In this document: piece after piece, positions 60,901 to 64,000 of the stretch
Layout: each line of letters starts with the position of its first letter
Numbering within the stretch: the stretch's first letter is position 1
DNA from: Myrica gale
Lineage: Eukaryota > Streptophyta > Magnoliopsida > Fagales > Myricaceae
Direction: 5' to 3'
DNA length: 64,000 bases
Assembly: GCA_963930655.1 (NCBI GenBank)
Contig: OZ005606.1
Span: forward strand, 18,330,001 to 18,394,000
The notes under the pieces: model-generated
The model's database searches: none
The model's input: only the letters and a program-made list of their open reading frames with translations
Told to the model about the DNA's origin: nothing
Translations under genes and position numbers: made by a program

Positions 60901-63289
60901 TATGGCTTATGTAATTCAAGTCAATCTAGTTGGGGAGGAAGTAGGGTTGTTGAATATTTGGCCACCCCGATAGGCCAGCCCAAAACCAACCGACCCCAAT
61001 GAAAGTCAACTAGTTGCCAAATGGTCCGGCAAGGTACTCAGCCTACGTTTCTTAAAACCCAAAATGGTCAGTTTGATGGTCGTGTTTAGGGGAGTGGTTT
61101 ACAGACATCAACCTGACCCAACCTAAGGTAATAGTTCTGAGAAAAATATCGCACAATCTGTTTTTAATTAAATTAAAAACTGAAAAGCCCCACTATCTTC
61201 ATCTCTCTGTAACGTTGTCAACCATCTTCTGGTGGTATTTGCCACTAGTTGAAGACATCCCTAGTCCCTCTCTTTCTTTCGCTTCCACTCAAAAGTCAAG
61301 ACGATCTCCAACTTTCATCTACCATCCTCTCTCATTGTGCAGTTGAACGCACAAGATGATCTCCTTCTTCTCTGTTCCCTCCAACAACTGACCAAGGGAT
61401 TGCGGATTGGAGGTCCGCTGGCAGGACCTGAATCTCAGTTCCATTAGGCTGGCTACAAAGAACACCAACCACTCTCGGTTCAGTGGTCAAAGTTACCCCC
61501 ACCTCAAAATCGGAGGGGTGCATCCCCCGGGAGTGCGGGGGGTGAAAAGGAGGGCTTTGGTCAATGGAACAGTGTGATGGAGAGAGAGAGAGAGAATTTG
61601 AAAGTCTATTAATCAGATATGACAAAAGAACAATTCAAATAACCAAAACTGAAATGAAGACCATCCAGAGGTACAGATATGAAACCTTTATTTGGTGCAC
61701 TTCCATTGAAAATGAACTCTCAAAAAGAAGTGCAGGAAGAAAAACAGCTAATAGAAGGTCAGGATCGATATTTGCCCCTGCACATTAACAACATCAAACC
61801 TTTTTAGTACTTAGTAGTTGAACAACAAGAGAAAAACACCTTAAGTCAGAAACTGTTACTAGGAGACCAAGCCAAGTTAGAGGGTGTAGTTCTCTGTTAA
61901 ATATTCTGAACTTACAAAGTCGAATGCCATCCCCAATCTTCCCCAGTCGATGATTCGTACCATACTCTGTACATCAAGCCAGCGTTGATCAAATCAAGAT
62001 ACTTTTAATTGCCAACTAACAATAACTTCAAAATGCATCTAAGGAATAGACAAAAGGACCACAGTTTTACAAATGAAATTTTAAGGTAAACAAATAACAT
62101 GAAAATGAGCATAAAGCGTGGCCTTCTCCAAATGTCAAAAACCCCATGGTGTCAAAATAGTACCTTGCTCTCAACCCAGAAGAACCCCTTAAGTTTAGCA
62201 AAGTCAGAAGAACCCCTTAAGTTCAAGTTTAAAACAAAGTAAAAACTTCCCACGTTAAGAAATTTCTAACAATTCAGACCAAGAAACAACTTCGCATATT
62301 CCAACACTAATATATAAAAGCAAATAATACTCGTAACTTGATATTAATACATCCAAGCGTTGTGTGGGTTTTAAGACCTCAGAAATGGAATCTTTTATTC
62401 CTAGCATTTAAAAGTAGACATCTTCTGAGCCGCAACAACTTACAAGAAATTAATTTCCATGCGTCTTATTTTCGTCTTCACTTTCAGATAAATACAACTT
62501 ATTTCTCATTTCGAAAGAAACCTACAAGGAAGGCCCCTCATTTAAGTTGTGGATAATACCAAGCCTCAATTATTTTAGGTATAAAAACAAAAATAAAATA
62601 AAAATAGAATAAATGAGTATCTAGTTTTTCGCCACCTAAATTTTGATAATGTTAACCTACCGAGCCCTCCATTTTCAGAGACTTTACCAGGAAAATTAAA
62701 CCATTAAATCAAAAGCTGAAAAATATTCATATACGAGCAATCAATTTCGCATCAACTCCACAGGAAAAGAGACATGACGAACGTGATTCTAAATTTCTTC
62801 ATGCTCTCTCTGTTCGTTAGTTTAAACAGAGAAATCGAGAACCTAACACTTTCCAGTTCACTAAAAACAAAAGGAAAACCAGAGTAACGGAAGTAATGAA
62901 ACTCTTTGTTCGGTAAGATGCTCGATTTCTGAGGAAACAAACAGCGTATCGATTACGAAACCTTACAGATACGTAAATGAATCCATGGACAAAGCAGAGG
63001 TTAAAGACTTATTAAAAAACTAACAGCATTATTAAACCATTTGAGAGAGAGACGGGACTGAAGAGGAACTGAACGTATTCAAAATACCGATGGATCCGAG
63101 GGCAATGCCGCAGACAAGAAGAGCGACGGTGTAAGGGACTCTGGTACCACGCAGGAGGTGCCTGGAAGCTATTCCGAGCACCAAACACAGCCCCACGAAA
63201 ATCACAGCGTCTGTCGGATTCGAATCAGAAGAGGAAGCTTCCTCTTCCAAGATTCTGTAAGGAAACACCGCTTCTGTCACGCCCGCCAT
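30638..63289 (-). CDS. SOS1: SOS1 plasma-membrane Na+/H+ antiporter (NHX7 type), 23 coding exons
   Basis: The spliced product is 1138 residues (Arabidopsis SOS1 has 1146), in frame throughout. It exchanges cytosolic Na+ for external H+ and gives salt tolerance. Residues 28-~450 form the CPA1 membrane domain: [20 protein letters not shown] (32-51), [12 protein letters not shown] (Asp164), GESLMNDG with the Asn192-Asp193 pair typical of electroneutral antiporters, and [14 protein letters not shown]. Residues ~453-750 are the cytosolic helical region. About 750-850 is the cyclic-nucleotide-binding-like domain ([17 protein letters not shown]). The tail ends [11 protein letters not shown]; Ser1130 and Ser1132 match the Arabidopsis SOS2-phosphorylated/14-3-3 site (Ser1136/1138). 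All introns are GT-AG; the exons are listed separately. The introns carry many mobile elements. The gene looks intact. Confidence 0.97.
31318..31619 (-). CDS. SOS1: SOS1 exon 22 (residues 936-1036)
   Basis: Encodes [38 protein letters not shown] and [12 protein letters not shown]. Acceptor AACAG, donor GTATG. Confidence 0.94.
32219..32477 (-). CDS. SOS1: SOS1 exon 21 (residues 850-935)
   Basis: Encodes [31 protein letters not shown] and [11 protein letters not shown]. Acceptor TGCAG, donor GTATG. Confidence 0.94.
33234..33538. mobile_element. Long-TIR MITE in SOS1 intron 20
   Basis: The first ~85 bp (TGGAAAATCTTCATTTCTAG..., CATTTACTGGTCT, TTTCATCACATTTAGC) match the reverse complement of the last ~85 bp. 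No coding sequence. Style resembles the TTAGCCCC elements at 7405 and 15017. Target duplication not resolved. Confidence 0.75.
33900..34106 (-). CDS. SOS1: SOS1 exon 20 (residues 781-849)
   Basis: Encodes [38 protein letters not shown] and SVEDFLWQ. Acceptor GGCAG, donor GTATGG. Confidence 0.95.
34203..34421 (-). CDS. SOS1: SOS1 exon 19 (residues 708-780)
   Basis: Encodes [18 protein letters not shown] and [19 protein letters not shown], entering the cyclic-nucleotide-binding-like domain. Confidence 0.95.
34531..34662 (-). CDS. SOS1: SOS1 exon 18 (residues 664-707)
   Basis: Encodes [19 protein letters not shown] and [20 protein letters not shown]. Acceptor TTCAG, donor GTATC. Confidence 0.95.
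34817..34914 (-). CDS. SOS1: SOS1 exon 17 (residues 631-663)
   Basis: Encodes [20 protein letters not shown] and [11 protein letters not shown]. Acceptor TTTAG, donor GTTTG. Confidence 0.94.
35769..36071 (-). CDS. SOS1: SOS1 exon 16 (residues 530-630)
   Basis: Encodes [37 protein letters not shown] and [19 protein letters not shown]. Donor GTAAT. Confidence 0.95.
36861..36965 (-). repeat. LINE 3'-end fragment in SOS1 intron 15
   Basis: The minus strand ends AATAAGATTGGCTTACTTATC followed by an A-run, the same ending style as the LINE at 53545-54240. Too short to hold coding sequence. Confidence 0.55.
37475..37706 (-). CDS. SOS1: SOS1 exon 15 (residues 453-529)
   Basis: Encodes [37 protein letters not shown] and [10 protein letters not shown]. 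Start of the cytosolic region. Confidence 0.95.
38794..39239. repeat. Three tandem copies of a ~148-bp unit in SOS1 intron 14
   Basis: Units start TCAAAGAAAGG(or C)TATTTCAC at 38794, 38942 and 39091 and end in CACTAGATGGATCCT. Mismatches are few. The long minus-strand frame across them is a by-product. Confidence 0.93.
40402..40510. repeat. Tandem duplication, 63-bp period, in SOS1 intron 14
   Basis: AGAAGTCTACAGAATATGTA followed by CATAGTTCTGAAATACTCC occurs at 40402 and 40465 with no mismatch over about 45 bases. Confidence 0.9.
40663..40770 (-). CDS. SOS1: SOS1 exon 14 (residues 417-452)
   Basis: Encodes [17 protein letters not shown] then [17 protein letters not shown]: the last membrane helix. 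Acceptor CACAG, donor GTGAG. Confidence 0.95.
40923..40967 (-). CDS. SOS1: SOS1 exon 13 (residues 402-416)
   Basis: Encodes [15 protein letters not shown]. Acceptor TTCAG, donor GTATG. Corresponds to QSSGNSHISKETGTL of Arabidopsis SOS1. Confidence 0.93.
41538..41813 (+). other. Unassigned 91-codon frame antisense in SOS1 intron 12
   Basis: Contains [19 protein letters not shown] and [19 protein letters not shown], more protein-like in composition than other intron frames. I recognise no family. May be a gene fragment carried in or chance. Confidence 0.2.
42258..42442 (-). CDS. SOS1: SOS1 exon 12 (residues 340-401)
   Basis: Encodes [29 protein letters not shown] and [17 protein letters not shown], the late membrane helices. 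Acceptor CTCAG, donor GTATG. Confidence 0.96.
44736..44788 (-). CDS. SOS1: SOS1 exon 11 (residues 322-339)
   Basis: Encodes [18 protein letters not shown]. Acceptor TGCAG, donor GTAAG. Confidence 0.94.
45648..46034. mobile_element. Non-autonomous hAT element in SOS1 intron 10, 387 bp
   Basis: Starts TAGGGCTGTGCATAT and ends GGTGCCCAACCCTA. Flanking 8-mers ATAATTAG (45640-45647) and ATAATAAG (46035-46042) agree at 7 of 8. Interior ends are rich in GGCGGT/ACCGGC motifs like the 18753-23489 transposon, whose left end also starts TAGGGCT. An internal direct repeat, CACAGTTAGTGGTGCCCAA, occurs twice near the right end. Confidence 0.85.
46260..46600. repeat. Diverged piece of the intergenic block, copy D
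   Basis: Shares ATCACTGTCAATTGAAAAGTT and GGACTCAAAAGAAAACCGGC...AGTGAAAT with copies A/B (near 9280/16200 and 9650/16650). More diverged than A against B. Confidence 0.5.
46775..47060 (-). repeat. LINE 3'-end fragment in SOS1 intron 10
   Basis: Minus-strand tail AATAAGCTTATTCATAAAAAAA preceded by the ACCTTTGTACTGTTCTC-type motif seen near plant LINE ends. No coding sequence kept. Confidence 0.45.
47195..47377. mobile_element. Tourist-like MITE (PIF/Harbinger) in SOS1 intron 10, 183 bp
   Basis: Flanked by TTA (47192-47194, 47378-47380). Ends GGATGGTGTTTGCAAATC and the reverse complement of GGTGGTGTTTGCAAACC, continuing into AAAATTTTGGTC on both sides. Confidence 0.88.
47400..47755 (+). mobile_element. 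Ty1/copia remnant (protease/GAG-pre-integrase region)
   Basis: Translated sequence contains SNLLSIAQ and [20 protein letters not shown], resembling the region before the copia integrase. Short, heavily decayed fossil without LTRs, inserted antisense to SOS1. Confidence 0.6.
48240..48472 (-). mobile_element. TRIM-like miniature LTR element (fossil) in SOS1 intron 10
   Basis: On the minus strand: an LTR of about 79 bp starting TGTTAGAGAATATAATT (48394-48472), then a primer-binding-like CGGTATCAGAGCC, a purine run GAGGGGAA, and a second partial copy of the LTR start (48240-48270). No coding sequence. The arrangement is that of terminal-repeat retrotransposons in miniature. The copy is incomplete. 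Confidence 0.7.
48984..49028 (-). CDS. SOS1: SOS1 exon 10 (residues 307-321)
   Basis: Encodes [15 protein letters not shown]. Acceptor TTCAG, donor GTAGG. A 45-base exon, found by phase and homology. Confidence 0.93.
49340..50970 (+). mobile_element. 5'-truncated LINE (L1 type) in SOS1 intron 9
   Basis: Frame 49351-50135 carries the C-terminal half of a LINE reverse transcriptase: [45 protein letters not shown] zinc-binding RVT-type region follows (50163-50603, [19 protein letters not shown]) in another frame, with stops in between and after. The endonuclease and N-terminal RT are missing. It ends in an A/G-rich tail near 50960. Antisense to SOS1. Confidence 0.85.
51351..51416 (-). CDS. SOS1: SOS1 exon 9 (residues 285-306)
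   Basis: Encodes [20 protein letters not shown] then HF. Acceptor GACAG, donor GTATGC. Confidence 0.93.
51490..51542 (-). CDS. SOS1: SOS1 exon 8 (residues 268-284)
   Basis: Encodes [17 protein letters not shown]. Acceptor GATAG, donor GTAAG. Confidence 0.93.
51702..51906. mobile_element. Tourist-like MITE in SOS1 intron 7, 205 bp
   Basis: CTA on both sides (51699-51701, 51907-51909). Ends GTGGTGCCGTTTGGGTGCC and the reverse complement of TATGGTGTTTGTGTG. The interior (ATCTCTCTTCATTTTTTCACC) matches the element at 25773. Confidence 0.75.
52967..53084 (-). CDS. SOS1: SOS1 exon 7 (residues 228-267)
   Basis: Encodes [17 protein letters not shown] and [16 protein letters not shown]. Acceptor TCCAG, donor GTATGT. 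Confidence 0.95.
53155..53256 (-). CDS. SOS1: SOS1 exon 6 (residues 194-227)
   Basis: Encodes [16 protein letters not shown] and [15 protein letters not shown]. Acceptor TACAG, donor GTATGT. Confidence 0.95.
53341..53437. repeat. 97-bp direct repeat, copy 1 (SOS1 intron 5)
   Basis: Nearly identical to 54469-54565 (GGGCAAGTAACCAGCTCAAT ... AACAAAAAAGTGGT(A/C)GATAG). The two copies flank a LINE fragment. Confidence 0.9.
53545..54240 (-). mobile_element. LINE 3' fragment with zf-RVT domain in SOS1 intron 5
   Basis: Minus-strand frame (53620-54174) reads [51 protein letters not shown] and [13 protein letters not shown], the zinc-binding C-terminal region of plant LINE ORF2. The tail is AATAAAGCTCTTCTTACTTA then TC and an A-run. 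Strongly 5'-truncated; same strand as SOS1. Confidence 0.88.
54469..54565. repeat. 97-bp direct repeat, copy 2 (SOS1 intron 5)
   Basis: Partner of 53341-53437; it ends 7 bp from the exon 5 donor, so it is probably the original. Confidence 0.9.
54573..54730 (-). CDS. SOS1: SOS1 exon 5 (residues 142-193)
   Basis: Encodes [29 protein letters not shown] and GESLMND: the ion-binding part of the transporter. Donor GTACTT. Confidence 0.96.
54798..54875 (-). CDS. SOS1: SOS1 exon 4 (residues 116-141)
   Basis: Encodes [20 protein letters not shown] then LGSLLK. Acceptor TGCAG, donor GTATGC. Followed by a 67-bp intron. Confidence 0.94.
55176..55381 (+). repeat. Left LTR of the intron 3 copia element
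   Basis: Begins TGTTGAAATC, ends GTTCTTCA; followed at once by the primer-binding site. Confidence 0.92.
59769..59973 (+). repeat. Right LTR of the intron 3 copia element
   Basis: Begins TGTTGAAAAC after a purine tract and ends GTTCTTCA. Confidence 0.92.
59974..61685. other. Remaining 5' part of SOS1 intron 3
   Basis: Holds a hAT-like end (TAGGGTTGTTGAATATTTGG near 60953) without a clear partner, a CCCCC/GGGGG-rich patch near 61520-61545 and a (GA)n run near 61580. No gene. Confidence 0.35.
61686..61777 (-). CDS. SOS1: SOS1 exon 3 (residues 85-115)
   Basis: Encodes [15 protein letters not shown] and [16 protein letters not shown]. Acceptor TGCAG, donor GTTTCA. The next intron is 6.8 kb and hosts a copia element. 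Confidence 0.94.
61916..61966 (-). CDS. SOS1: SOS1 exon 2 (residues 68-84)
   Basis: Encodes [17 protein letters not shown]. Acceptor TACAG, donor GTAAG. Matches the YG..H.LGKIG.GIR block of SOS1. Confidence 0.93.
63088..63289 (-). CDS. SOS1: SOS1 exon 1 (residues 1-67)
   Basis: Starts [17 protein letters not shown]; contains the first membrane helix and [13 protein letters not shown]. Donor ATCG|GTATTT. Ends one base into codon 68. Confidence 0.95.
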
Positions 63290-63799
63290 CCAATTCCACC
63301 ATCAACAACTCAGAGACCTCTTGCACGAAGCAGTAGTAAACTGAGTCCGCTAAGATGGCCCTCTGACATGGTGTGTCTCTGTAAGTAAAATTTTGGATAG
63401 CGTTTGTTTATCCTACAAATTTAACAAATTTTGACTAAAATTTTAATTTTTTTACATTCTCATTCTCTCTTATTTTTTTAATCTAATTTTTTTCACTTTT
63501 TACTCATTTTCTCTTTTTTTTTTTACTCTTTTACTAATTTTTTCACTTTTTCATTTTCTCTCGTCCTTTTACAACTACTAAAATTTTACCTTAATACTGT
63601 AAATTATAAACGAGGAGAAGGTGCGGGCGCGACGAAGACACGTACGAGAGTAAACAATTTTATATCAATATCTTTGAATTATATTGGCTTTGCTTGCGTG
63701 TGGAGGTTTTCGTAGGCTGGCAAGCTGGAACCTGAAGCGACAAAAATGGTTGGCTCAGGCATTCAGCTCCCCGTCCACCCTGCCCACGCTAATAAAATA
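63290..63799 (-). promoter_or_regulatory. SOS1 5' flank: leader and presumed promoter
   Basis: The first ~100 bp upstream of the ATG are mixed-sequence, leader-like DNA; further out is AT- and T-rich. No convincing TATA box. The window keeps only about 510 bp before a copia LTR, so the full promoter may include or be split by that element. Confidence 0.45.
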
Positions 63800-63971
63800 T
63801 GTTAGAAATAAAAATTATTTATATTTGATAAATAAGACATAAATAATATTAAAATGAATTTATTACATTTCTCACTTATAAAATTAAAAAATTTACAAAG
63901 ACACTATTTATAAGCCAATAATCTCATTTGCCCACATTACCTTAGCAATGTGGGACTACAAAATTTCAACA
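63800..63971 (-). mobile_element. Copia-type 3' LTR at the window edge (fossil)
   Basis: On the minus strand: purine tract TTTGCGGGGGAG (63972-63983), then TGTTGAAATTTTG and an end at ATTTCTAACA, with TG/CA ends and 172 bp. The body of the element lies beyond the right edge, so completeness is unknown. Confidence 0.7.
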
Positions 63972-64000
63972 CTCCCCCGCAAACTCAAGATGGTTGATGT

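Noticed and set aside
61332-61625. 97-codon minus-strand frame in SOS1 intron 3
   Set aside because: Composition follows GA and C-rich patches, with no family match; the true SOS1 exon nearby is 61686-61777.

Overview
The window is nuclear DNA from a dicot plant, probably a woody rosid. The host assignment is inference. It rests on one intron-rich plant gene (SOS1), an endogenous florendovirus-type pararetrovirus, plant-type hAT, Tourist, Mutator-like and LINE elements, Ty1/copia and TRIM fossils, and AT-rich intergenic DNA. Only two host protein genes can be supported, both on the minus strand: SOS1 (30638-63289) and a small uncharacterised gene (25198-25446).

Layout. 1-7097 is a fossil pararetrovirus with a polyprotein frame, a second frame of unknown role and a leader/promoter region; a foldback element sits inside it. 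7200-24000 is a gene-poor repeat field. An intergenic block occurs in it as copies A (7200-9700), B (12485-16720) and C (23555-23960), with a diverged piece D at 46260-46600 inside SOS1. The copies act as each other's empty sites, which dates several mobile insertions. A 4.7 kb hAT transposon with a decayed transposase lies at 18753-23489, directly beside copy C. 24000-30600 holds the small gene, two Tourist-like MITEs upstream of it, AT-rich DNA and an RNase H-like fragment.

30638-63289 is a complete-looking SOS1 (plasma-membrane Na+/H+ antiporter, NHX7 type). I resolved 23 coding exons, all with GT/AG introns and consistent phase, giving 3417 nt and 1138 residues. The gene spans 32.6 kb because its introns hold a Ty1/copia element (intron 3, 6.8 kb), two LINE pieces, a TRIM, a copia remnant, hAT and Tourist MITEs and a 148-bp tandem repeat. 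The conserved C-terminal serine motif targeted by the SOS2 kinase is present, so the gene is probably functional. An edge copia LTR closes the window at 63800-63971.

No operons, CRISPR arrays, rRNA or tRNA genes were seen. The genes do not form a pathway; the window is a salt-tolerance transporter in a mobile-element-rich setting. The observations most worth following are the recurrent intergenic block with a short membrane-peptide frame in two copies, a long-TIR element flanked by retroposon-like duplications and poly(A), and the florendovirus edges at TA repeats.
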